Shown: positions 22,801 to 32,722 of the stretch, piece by piece
Layout: every line of letters begins with the position of its first letter
Numbering within the stretch: position 1 is the first letter of the stretch
Origin: Colius striatus
Taxonomy: Eukaryota > Chordata > Aves > Coliiformes > Coliidae
Length of the DNA: 64,000 nucleotides
Direction of reading: 5' to 3'
Assembly (NCBI RefSeq): GCF_028858725.1
Contig: NC_084776.1
Location: 3,472,001-3,536,000, forward strand
The notes under the pieces: model-generated
What the model was told of the DNA's origin: nothing
Database searches by the model: none
What the model saw: only the letters and a program-made list of their open reading frames with translations
Position numbers and translations under genes: made by a program

Positions 22801-25800
22801 GCTGGAGAAAGCAGACTCCCCAACACAGAGCAGGGTCCTCAGAAAAGGGAGACACTATATCCTTGCAATATGTGATGGATGATAATAGAAGGAATAGGTG
22901 GGTCAGTAGGTCAGGTACTGTACCAGCCTTCAGAAGAAGTGAGTTCAGCTTTTGTTTTGTCACAGAATTCATGAGCTTGGCAAGCTATTTGGATGCAGCT
23001 CCAAAGGTCTCCTAATTTAGTCCAGTAGGTATTGTGCTAATCTGTGAGATATGATCTGAGATACATAAAAATACAGTTCCATGAACAACTTCTTAAATAT
23101 ACCAGTGACATAACTGATGCTTTCTGCCACATCCCAAGTTCTTGCCTGGTTCTTTGCACTTGTGAAGTTCTGCTGCTGATCTGATTGAATTGAATCTCAC
23201 CACTGCCCTGTGTGTAAAAGGAGATTCTCTGACACTGTACAAAAATGTATGAAATGTACATATTTCTCCAGTTTTTCATAGGTAAGAAGGAAATTATTAA
23301 GGATCTTTTTATTCCCTGATCCCAGCATCAAATTAGATAGGGAAGCTATCAAGATCCAGAGGAGATGACAATAGCCAATTATAGAGATGTTCTTATATCT
23401 TTAGGACATTTCTAGATGCCAAAATTCATTCTCACGTGCATCAGGCTAAAAGCTGAGAGAGGACAAGGGAGGATCAAATATCTGTTCCAGGCTTTGATGA
23501 TGGTTCAACTGTATCTACATCAAAAGCTCTATTTAATTGAAGTGATTATTTTCATTCTGAGAGAGAACTCTCTCGAGTTTTTCTTGTGCAATTTCCAAAA
23601 GTTTCTTTCAGTGAAATTCTAGTGTTATTTTTCTAGATGATAGATTAAAAAAAAAAAGCCTAATTTATTGCAGTCAATGTGTTTGACAGCAGCAGAAGCA
23701 GCAATGCTAAACTGAAACATCTTGCAGTTTTCTTCTGATACCAGTGGTGTCTCTGGGGCAGGATTTTTATTAGTGACAGCTCTCACTGAATACAGTTAAA
23801 GCCAAAGTTTTATCTCCAAAGTAACTGTTACTCAGTTCAGAAATAAAATGATCAGGGTTTCATTTAAAGCTTTGAACGTCATCATCAAGGAATGAAAACA
23901 ATTCTGTTTCAAGTCCCTGGTTCTCCAGCGTGAAAAATAAGTCTGGGGTTGGGCTCTCGCCCCTACACAGTGTCATCTGGGTTGGGAAGGGCTAAATAAC
24001 AAGGAGAAGCTGTGGGGCTTTCTCTTCTCGTCATCCTGAGTTTCTGTCTGTGGTCTGAGCTTGGAACAATTGGGTCTTAATTCAGATTGAGGACGGCGGA
24101 TGCTGCTGCAATGCAAAACACCCTGCCAAGGCTGCTTCACTGCCACACTCAATGGCAGTATTATAAGGCTGGATCATAAGCAAAGTCTGCAAATCAAAGG
24201 TTACATGATGGGCAACCTTTCGTACATCTAGCAGGTCAGATAGCTTTCGTGTTTAAGAAAAGACGACATGCTTTTCTGCTCCTGAGGAGTGTAAGCACTT
24301 CTGCCTCCCTTCCGCCACGAATGGAGATTATTCAATGGTTGGATTTAATGAATTCAAAATCCTTAGAAAATCACTAGAGCCAGACATCAATGTAAAATAC
24401 TCCACCAGCTTTCAGTAGTGGAATATAATATTAGCTCTCCCACAATTCTACTTCATGCATTTCAAAAGAATAGAGAACATTTTTAAACTAAAGAAGATAG
24501 CTTGGGCAGAAAATGATTGTCTGCCTTGGATGCTTCTCTGTAACCCTTTAGGAGCCTGAGTTATTCTTCAGAGGACAGTAGAACCAGAAACAGACATTTC
24601 CTTTGCAAGAATGCGAGGGGAGGAAGGGGAGCAAAAGACTTGATAAATTCTGTTAATGTGCTGTTACCTTGCACAATCAAGGGTGCTCCAGGGTGGGTGG
24701 CTCCGAGCTCAGGAACACCCTGCAGTTCTGTGGCTCCTCTCTGCTGGCAGAGGCTGCTGAGAACCAACCAGACCAATCACCCTTCATCGTAGCTCTTGGT
24801 GCATGCCTGGAATGGGAGTAGTGGAGAGTATTTCTGTGCTGAGTGGGAATCCCACCCTGGGTACAGTCCACCCAGCCCTTCCCCAGCTCCTTGCTATGGA
24901 GAGCCAGCCATAGGCAGCTCTCTCAGGCAATACTGTAATACAAATAAATAATATTAATTAAGGCTTGATAGGTTTAAAAAGCTATGGAAATGGCTTCCCT
25001 CCTGCTGTTTCAGTATCTCATTTTCCCACTCTGTCCAAACCCCCAAAGCCCAGAGGTACAAACATATATTTTAAATGAGAAGTTTGTTGAACCTCATTAA
25101 ACTTAAATGCTCGATCCAGTTTTTCTGAAGGAGGCTTCCCTCTGCTTTTGAGTTTACCTGACTCCATTCTTCCCTCCCTAATGGAGACATTCATTTAGAA
25201 GGTGGTTTTGCAAAGGCACTGATAGACCTACAAACTGCAACTGAAAAGAAAAGCATAATTTCCATGCTTAAACCAAGCCTCTAACTTCGGAGCTCTTCTA
25301 TTCTTACAGGCTCATATCTGAGCCATTTGTCAAGGTCTCTTTGAGTTAAAGACCAGCTTTTAACTTGTATTTGTTTTCTGCTTTCCCAGTTTTTATGAAA
25401 AGGACGAGCAGCTGAAAAGCATCTCTGCGTTGGTATGCTGAGCAGTGGAGTCACACAAGCACCTGCAGCCATCCACGCACTGCTTGGGAAAAGGCGCTGT
25501 ATTTCTTGAGGTTTGTAGCTCTTGTCCTCCCACTCCCTAATTCATATACATAAAACTGGTGTGCTGCCACGCTCCCTCCACACAAATGCATTAGCTGATC
25601 AGGAAGGCTTCCCATTCATCTGGCTTGTCACTCGGATGAGGTGGAGGCAGGACCGACTTGTCAGCTCGCGGTGATGAGAGTCAGGGGTGGAAGGCAGGAT
25701 AACATGATAAAAAATGTTGTAGATTATTTCTCCCCTTGGTTTTCCAGAGGAAAATATTTTTAGGCGCTGGATTCTCTCCATCCCCTTCCAAACAGGAGAA

Positions 25801-26049
25801 AACCAGCAACCCAAATACTTGCCTACAACCTCCGTGTGTAAGTTAATTGCAGAGTGAGGCTGCAGGAGGAAACCATGCTGAATCCCCCACCTTTGCTGGG
25901 GAGCAACATGGGCATTCTCCTTGGGATTGTCCATTGTTGAGGAGCAACGTGAGCATTCTCCCTGGGACTGCAATGGTGTCCCCACTGTATTTGGCACCAT
26001 TTCTAAGATGCTTTCCAGAGCAACCTGTGAGGCTGAAGGGAGGGACACA
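19881..26049. other. Distal upstream region of CACNG4, no gene seen
   Basis: Unique AT-leaning DNA up to the CpG island. I looked for CACNG5 exons (HSGLWRVCFL, YKYGWSF) and saw none. No repeat family identified. Confidence 0.6.
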
Positions 26050-26412
26050 TAACCCACCCGAGAGCGAGCAGCGAAGGCGCAGAGCTGTGCATCCTTAGAG
26101 TGGGCAACACCTTCCCGATCGCCAGCCACATGCTGGCCGGGCGGCAGCTCTGGCGTGTGTCACGTACCCCCGGCCTCCATCCCTCGTGGAGCTGCCACTT
26201 CAAGCGGTGGCATCGCACCGGCAGAGCGCACCGAGAGCACACGAACAAAGCCACGCCGGAGCCTGGCTGAGGGCCGGGGGCTGAGTAGCGGGCTCTCCCC
26301 CGCCTGGGCGCTGGCACGTCGAGGCTAAGTGGCTCGGACGGCTCTGCCCCGCTCCGATTCGCGGGGGGCCCGCGACCGGGCAGCCCCTCCTTCCCTCCCT
26401 CCTTTGGCTCCC

Positions 26413-26421
26413 GGGCGGGGC
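26413..26421 (+). promoter_or_regulatory. Sp1-type GC box
   Basis: GGGCGGGGC is a perfect Sp1/KLF GC box about 190 bp upstream of the CACNG4 ATG, in the densest part of the island. Whether it is bound is inference. Confidence 0.55.
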
Positions 26422-26464
26422 GGCGCGGCGCAGCCCGGCCCCGCGGCGGCGGCGAGCGGCTCTT

Positions 26465-26480
26465 CCCCCCGCCCGCCCCC
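26465..26480 (-). promoter_or_regulatory. GC-box pair on the minus strand
   Basis: Read on the minus strand this C-run block gives GGGGGCGGGCGGGGGG, two overlapping GC-box cores about 130 bp upstream of the ATG. GC boxes act in either orientation, so it can serve the CACNG4 promoter. Confidence 0.45.
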
Positions 26481-26595
26481 TCGGCTCCGCTCCGCGCCCC
26501 CCGCGCCGCCTCCGCCCCCCGCCCCGTGACTCGGCTGCCTCCCGGGCGGCGGCTGCCGGGCGCTGTCGTGCGGCCCCCGCGCCCGTGCGGGGACT

Positions 26596-26619
26596 ATGAA
26601 GCACCATGGTGTGGTGTGA
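26596..26619 (+). promoter_or_regulatory. Short uORF overlapping the CACNG4 start codon
   Basis: An ATG at 26596 (A at -3) opens a seven-codon frame, MKHHGVV, stopping at TGA 26617-26619. It is out of frame with the main ATG at 26606 and ends 11 bases inside the CACNG4 coding sequence. If the mRNA includes it, ribosomes must bypass it by leaky scanning or reinitiate backwards. It is directly visible; translation is inferred. Confidence 0.6.
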
Positions 26620-26828
26620 CCGTGGGGTCCAGATGCTGCTGACCACGGTAGGAGCCTTCGCCGCTTTCAGCCTCATGGCCATCGCCATCGGTACCGACTA
26701 CTGGCTCTACTCCAGTGCTCACATCTGCAACGGCACCAACATCACGGCGGACGAGGCGCAGGGGCCACCGCGGCGGGCAAGGGGCGATCTCACTCACTCG
26801 GGGCTCTGGAGGATCTGCTGCCTCGAAG
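26606..26828 (+). CDS. CACNG4: CACNG4 exon 1 (coding part), TARP gamma-4 N-terminus and TM1
   Basis: Encodes residues 1-74 plus the first base of codon 75 of a transmembrane AMPA-receptor regulatory protein, a four-pass plasma-membrane subunit that controls AMPA receptor trafficking and gating. The peptide starts [16 protein letters not shown]1 spans about residues 10-30 and is followed by TDYWLYS, typical of TARPs. Extracellular loop 1 then shows two sequons (N42-G-T and N45-I-T), an [11 protein letters not shown] stretch characteristic of gamma-4, and the claudin-family signature GLWRICC at residues 66-72. The start is the ATG in a strong Kozak context (A at -3, G at +4). The exon ends GAAG at a GTACCG donor, phase 1. 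Paralogues gamma-2, -3 and -8 share TM1, but the loop and the joined exon 2 match gamma-4 as I remember the human protein. Residue 3 is W; I recall R in human. It lies in a CpG island, as expected of the first exon. Confidence 0.95.
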
Positions 26829-26833
26829 GTACC

Positions 26834-26892
26834 GGGCGGGGGGGGGATCGGCGCCGTACCGGGGAGGGGGAACCAACTTCCCGGGGAGGGGG
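26834..26892 (+). other. G-tract cluster beside the first splice donor
   Basis: Six runs of three or more G lie on the sense strand (26834-26836, 26838-26846, 26861-26864, 26866-26870, 26883-26886, 26888-26892), starting six bases after the exon 1 donor. Intronic G-triplets near a 5' splice site are known splicing enhancers. The cluster could also form a long-loop G-quadruplex or favour an R-loop. Confidence 0.5.
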
Positions 26893-26979
26893 TGACCGTC
26901 TGCTCGCCCCGGAGCCGCCGGGCAGAGCCCAACCGGAGCCGCGCCGCTGCCTCGGACAACGGCCGAGGAGGAGGATGGC

Positions 26980-26993
26980 GTTACCGTGGCAAC
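26980..26993. promoter_or_regulatory. RFX X-box motif 1
   Basis: GTTACCGTGGCAAC fits the RFX X-box consensus GTNRCC, 0-3 spacer bases, RGYAAC exactly (spacer GT). It lies in the CpG island, about 150 bp inside intron 1. RFX factors regulate ciliary and many neuronal genes; function here is inferred. Confidence 0.6.
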
Positions 26994-27006
26994 CGGCATC
27001 TCCGAG

Positions 27007-27020
27007 ATTGCCATGGGAAC
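27007..27020. promoter_or_regulatory. RFX X-box motif 2
   Basis: ATTGCCATGGGAAC matches the canonical X-box GTTGCCATGGCAAC at 12 of 14 positions. It starts 27 bp downstream of motif 1, so the two form a tandem pair. Confidence 0.45.
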
Positions 27021-27230
27021 CGGGCGGCGGGATGCGGAGCTCAGCCCGGGGGAGTTCTGCCCCTGGCTCCGCGCCCCCCCATCCCCCGCCCCGGGGCTTC
27101 AAGGGGGGTCCTGGCGGGTTCGGCATTTTGTGATGCTTTGGGGCGTATCTGAGCAAAGGAGGCTTCGGGGATGGGGACCCTCTGGGGCTTTGACCTCGGG
27201 GGCTCCGGGGCTCAGCCACAGCTCTCGGGC

Positions 27231-30200
27231 AGGACAGCAGAAACCCAAGTTCCTCCTTGTCCACCCATAGCTAGAGACACCAGGAACCTGGTTGAAGGTG
27301 TTGTTGCTGCTGTTTAAGTGCTTCAGTGTGGACTCAGGGTTACTTCGTACAGCCTAAGTGTCGGTCTGAATAAGATTGCAAATAGATGGATGTTTTAGTA
27401 GCTGAGGTGGGTAGCAGGACACCCAGTTCCCTGCAGAGGCAAAACGTGTGTCTCCCTCTCTGAAAATGGAGTTGTAGAGAAGGCGCGGTGGGTAACTACT
27501 GGGACAAAGAAACACATGGGTGTTCAGAGGATTTGGTACAGCAGATTGCAGTGCCCAGATGGGAAACAACATCTGTCAGCCGAGTGAAGGGAGCTCTGGG
27601 CGTGGGAAAGCAGCACATCCCCAGGAAAGGGACATAACACCGCTGGCAGCGGGGACCAGGGCGGCGCTCAGCCCCCTCACCCGCTGGGTCTGTGCCCTCC
27701 GTGTGAACGGCTGACAGAGCCTCGGTGATGCTGCATGAAAGGGAGAGCGTAGAGGAAAGCTGTTGACTTTTGCTGAGCTGCTTTGTGGTGGTCATGGGTG
27801 GTGGTGGTCGTACTGTGGAGTCTTTCTTCCCACAGTAATGCATTTGGCACGTTGGCCACAGCACACCTAATTCCATCAGCACAACTTAGCACACCCGAAC
27901 TTTGCAAACCTGGCTTCCTGGTTTATTCTAAGTGACAGAGCTCAGCCAAGCCCAGCTATAGTTCAGAGTCTAGCAGCTGTGTTGGGAGGGTTTTTTTCTC
28001 ACCAGAAAAGGCTGTGGCATGGTAGAAGCACTTCACTCTCATGTGTGTTCTCATCTCCTTTTGCTAACAACTTGAGACTACATCATTTTCCTCTTAAAAT
28101 GTCATGTTTGCTACGTAGCAATAGGATGTATATATAGAGCAGCTGTAGGACAGGAAAAATTATTAGACAATAAAGAAAAAGAAATTACTGAAATCTGAAG
28201 GTTTACCAGTAATAATAACACTTGGCTTTATGACTCCTCAAGGAAATCGAACTCTCAGTATGGGCTTGTACAAAACCTGGAAAATGAGGGCTTGCATCTC
28301 CTGAGCTTGCTCGAGAGGTTCTGAGCATCCTCCTCTTGAACCAAATCTTGTGACCTTCACCGAGCTTGTTCTAGTGTCCTCAGTCTCTGTTTCCCATGGA
28401 AAATAAGTTTGTTTGCATCTTGTGGGAGTTGCTGAGCTTGCTCTGCTGGACTGGGCCTGTCGTCTCCAGGAGAAATCCCTGAGTTTCCCAAAGTCAGGAT
28501 TTCTGTGTGGTCCTCCAGGAATCTCATTCATAGAAATGAAGTGAAGCTTTGCCTGAAACTGGAGGAATTTTTGCCTTGGTTACATCTGGGCTTAAGTCAC
28601 AGCTTTATTTTAAGAAAAAGAAGGTAGTGAAGTCATGAGAAACAGGCAGTGTTGCAAAAAGTGCCCAGTGATGCTGGCTGGTCTCCACTCTTGTTGCATC
28701 ACCACGTAAAATGTGCCTTCCTAAGCAAAGCACGTTTGCAAAGGTATCTGTGGAAGATTACACCCAGCAGTTGTGTGCAAGAGCACCCCAAACCCACATC
28801 AATTCGAGGGACAAAAAAGCCTTTCATGGGACCCATCATGCAACGGCAGCTGAGCTGCTCTGCTTAAAATTCAAATGCTCATAATCAAATTACAAAGTTT
28901 CAAATTTTAAAGTTGTCAAATATGTGCTAAGAATGGACACTTTGAGCAAGCTGTCATCTGTTCACAGATACAAGGAACAGAGTCTACATTCTCTCCTACA
29001 TTTTCAGTATGTTCTGTCTTTGTGAGACAAAAATCCATAGATACATTAAAATGTGCATGTTTTAAACCATATCCTGGGCCTTTGATTTCAACAGGGAAAG
29101 GTTCCTTTGTCTCAAGAAATGAATCAAACCATTTCTAGAAGCCGATTTCAAACCGCACCCTCTTGGTTGGTTCATAGAATCACTCCTTCGGAGTGGATGG
29201 ATTTTGTTAGTAAAATCAACGTCATGGTTGCAACTCTGAGGAGATACAAAGCAAGAAAATCATTCCAGTTATGGATTGTTATATGTGATCAAATGGGCTG
29301 GTTTCAAACCTGGTTTTAGAACTCTTCTTGTGTTTTGCAGTACTAATTATAAAAACCTACTTAATCCATTTTAACCCTCGTAAGTCCCATCTCTCAGAAA
29401 GTCAAATCTAAACCACAAATGTGCAAAAGCTGAAAATGAGCTGTAACAGCCTCCCAAATTGCTTTTGACATGAATGAAGCATTTCATGGAGTAAATTGCA
29501 GGTCAATTGAAATTTTCCATTGAAAGGTTTCTCAACTCCATCCATAGAACAACCTGTGTACTGGATCTTGAACAATCACCTGTTCAGCATCCCCTAGTTC
29601 CAAGATTTCAAACAAAACTGTCGAAACAGAATGGAAAAGAATAACCTTCTAATCAAATTATTAGGTGTTCCCCAATGCTTGCCTGTTTTTCTTCTTTGAG
29701 ATAACATTTTTACAACAAATTAGCATCATAATGATAACTGGAGTGATACAGTTTAGGCATCCAGCACATTACCTTTGTTTGGAGCTGCAGTTGTCTCGGG
29801 GATGAAATCATGTTTCATTGCTAGTAGTCGATACTACTATGGAGCTTAGTCACTCAAGAAGTAGCATTAATGATACATCAATCAAACCCTTGCCTGTATA
29901 ATCCCAATTTTGTTCTTTTAGTGTGTTTGTCAAAGGTGGAGGTAGGAGGCTCATTGAGTGGATTTTAAACAATAGCAGTGTTTCAGCATGGATTTTTAGA
30001 ACTTAGATCCAAGGTAATTGCCTGAGGTGGGGAAACATTTAAAATAGTTCTGGGTATGAATGTGTATGTGGCAGAAGTGGCTGTTCCTTGGCTGAGCCTC
30101 TGCAGTAAAATGGCCCAGGGGCTCCCTGGTTTTGGTTTTCTGGGGCTAGCATCTGTGGTAACTGCAGGTTTGACAGCTAAAGTTGAACTGTCACTGGAGT

Positions 30201-32595
30201 AAGAAGTTTCTGATGCAGCCTCTATGAACCTGAAACTTGCACTCCAACCTACAAATTAATAATAAGAGCAAATGAGCCTCATTTCAAGTGGCTGCTGTTG
30301 TGTCCCATGTCCCCACTCAAGCTATGGTGGTTGTCACAAACTGTGAGTCCCTGAGGATGATGCACAGCAGAGTCATGCAAACACATCAAATGCTGTGTCT
30401 TACCGGTAATCATTTTGTGGTCAAGCTAACATGACAGAGATTAAACCACCATAGTATCCCCCTATTTTTATGGTAAATGTGGAGCCCAACTATGTAAGCT
30501 GCACAGTCTCACTCACAAGGATCTGCTGTTAAAGCATTTGTCTAGGGGAAAAAAAGAGATATTTTAAATACATAACTTTATCCTCTGAAACTGCTTATCT
30601 TGGCCAACAATCGGGCTGAAGTTAATAGGACAGCTCACAAAAGAGAGCTCTGCAGGCTCTGTGACATCAAGATAGGAAATCAAGCAATATACTTGAAAGT
30701 TATTCAAAGAGTGTTTTATTAAATACTTCAGCATATGAATGTCTTTGTGTCTACTGCTTTTTGCATTCCTTGTTTGCTGTTTACTTTTCAAGAGGTGCAA
30801 TTGGTTAAATCCCATGGATTCACGTGCCCTTTCTGACTGGATGCTTGGAACAGTTATAGTTGGGAAGAAGGACCCAGGAAGTCATTTATGACTTGAAAAC
30901 TTGCACAGACACACATTTGCACAACTATTTGTGAGTCTTCCGGCTGGGATGAATGCTCCCAAAGCTGGGAAGTGCAGCACGTGCACGCGCTGCTTCCATG
31001 GATACTCCTGCCAACAAAAGAAAAACGCTTATACAAATGTTTGAGGCAAGCAAATAAAGGAAGGCTGCCATCCATCAATACTGCAAATTCATGGCTCATC
31101 CAAAAAGAATAATTATTCCTTAGTATTCTCCAAGCAAAGCCATGAAGTCCCAGCACCACTCTTTGTAATAAACTCAACCCAATGCAGACTTTATGTTCAA
31201 ATGCCGTTGACAAGGAGTTTGGGTTGCTTTGGGGGTTTTTTTGTCAAAGAGCAAATGTTGTGTCACTTCAGTATAAAACATAACCTGCTTTAGAGGTTCT
31301 ATCTAGAGGCACGTTAAGAGATCTTTGGTCATCTCAGCCTTTACAGGCATGTGAGCTTGTATCCACACTGAAAAGGAGGTAGCTGTGAGTGGAGAAGCAT
31401 AAATGGGTGTCTGCTATGAAAAATTACTTCTGTGTGTGCTGTAGCTTATTTCTAGGACAATATGTACACATTCTGCATCCTGAAGAGTCAACTTTCATCT
31501 ATGAATCTTTCAAAACAAATGTGAAGACAATAGAGAAGAGCTTTTCAGAGGTTCAGCTAATGTTTGCTTGCTTTCCATACATCCTGTTCGTACCATCTTT
31601 GTTTCCTTGGTAAAATATGTGCTGGTGAGAAAGTGCCTGTGCTGCGCTCGTTTTGAACAGCAATCCTTAGAGCTCCAATGTCACCTTTGAAACAGTGTTT
31701 GAAGCCAGTACAGCTTCACCAGCAATTGATGGAGTGATTTTTGACAGCCTTTTTAGGTTAATTTTTGGGAGGAGCATTCCATTTGCTAGAGAGCTGCTGA
31801 ATTTGGAGCAGAGTTCAATCTCTTTGAAATATTATCCATAGTGTAGCATATCTTAAAATACTGAGAAAGTTTGTGCTGGAGGAGCTGTCAGCAGAAGATG
31901 GGTTAAGGCATTATCTGTTCTCAAATAAAAAAAGCACAAAACTCCTCAATGCACTTCTTTGAACATTGGTAACAGAGGTTCTCAAATGACTGTATTGATG
32001 TCACAAAACATCCATTCTTCCCGAGCCGCTCTATGAAACGGGGATCTCAAGCTAATTGACTGAATATATGTCACTTTAATGAATTAATTTGCTTTCTTGA
32101 ACTCGATCTGCTATATAGCCAGTAGGGAACTATCAGGCTACAGAAGGGTTTTGGGTTTTTCTCCCTGGCTCTCATCATACCAGATATCCCAATGCAAAAC
32201 TTAGAATCCAAAGACTTTCTGTGCATTAGTGATACTCCCCGAAGGCTGGAAACCAATGAAAGCACATTTGTAATCCAGCTGTAAAGCTGCTTCATCTGTG
32301 CAAGATGTAATGTGGATAACATTCATCTTACCTACGTTTCAGGAATGTTTTTTGAAGAGTCAAAGAGGCATTGGGTTATACAAGCAGGATACCTGTGGCT
32401 GTGTTATTCTGTAGTTACTGTTTTATTCTGTGTAAAATCGTTCTGCATATTGTAGGTGGTTGACAGATGGCATTTGTGGTTGGATCTGTCAGAGCCATAG
32501 TAAGTAATTTGGGGGTTTGTGGGAACCTTTGCAATGTAATGTAATGTTGTCTTTGGGCTTGTTCGAGCAACTGTTACCTTTAACTGACCTTCAGC
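27231..32595. other. Intron 1, first part, nothing recognised
   Basis: Ordinary intronic DNA between the CpG island and the first CR1 tail. Open frames are short and featureless. Confidence 0.65.
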
Positions 32596-32722
32596 TTTCA
32601 AGGGCAGGTTGGATGTGGCTCTGAGCAGCTTGGTCTAGTGCAAAGTGTCCCTGGCCATGGCAGGGGTTTGGAACTAGATGAGCTTGAAGGTTCCTTCCAA
32701 CCCAAACCATTCTGTGATTCTG
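32596..32722 (+). mobile_element. CR1 LINE 3' tail in intron 1
   Basis: About 127 bp: CAAGGGCAGGTTGGATG, CCTGGCCATGGCAGGGG, TTGAAGGTTCCTTCCAACCC and ATTCTGTGATTCTG follow one another as in the CR1 3' end. A short 5'-truncated insertion in the sense orientation of CACNG4. Confidence 0.82.

Larger units (their letters stand above)
26050..27230 (+). promoter_or_regulatory. CACNG4: CpG-island promoter of CACNG4
   Basis: GC content and CpG frequency rise sharply from about 26050 and fall off near 27230, in strong contrast to the AT-leaning flanks. The island covers the putative 5' UTR, exon 1 and the first 400 bases of intron 1. No TATA box is visible within 150 bp of the start codon. GC boxes occur instead, as expected of a TATA-less neuronal CpG promoter. 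The transcription start cannot be fixed from sequence alone. Boundaries are by eye. Confidence 0.85.

Noticed and set aside
1..26049. CACNG5 exons expected by synteny
   Set aside because: No peptide resembling CACNG5 TM or loop segments was found in any frame; the gene probably lies further upstream.
26200..27264. Several minus- and plus-strand frames of 75-175 codons over the CpG island
   Set aside because: GC-rich DNA lacks stop codons; these are shadows of CACNG4 exon 1 and its UTR and intron. The 175-codon + frame is exon 1 read on into intron 1 past the donor.
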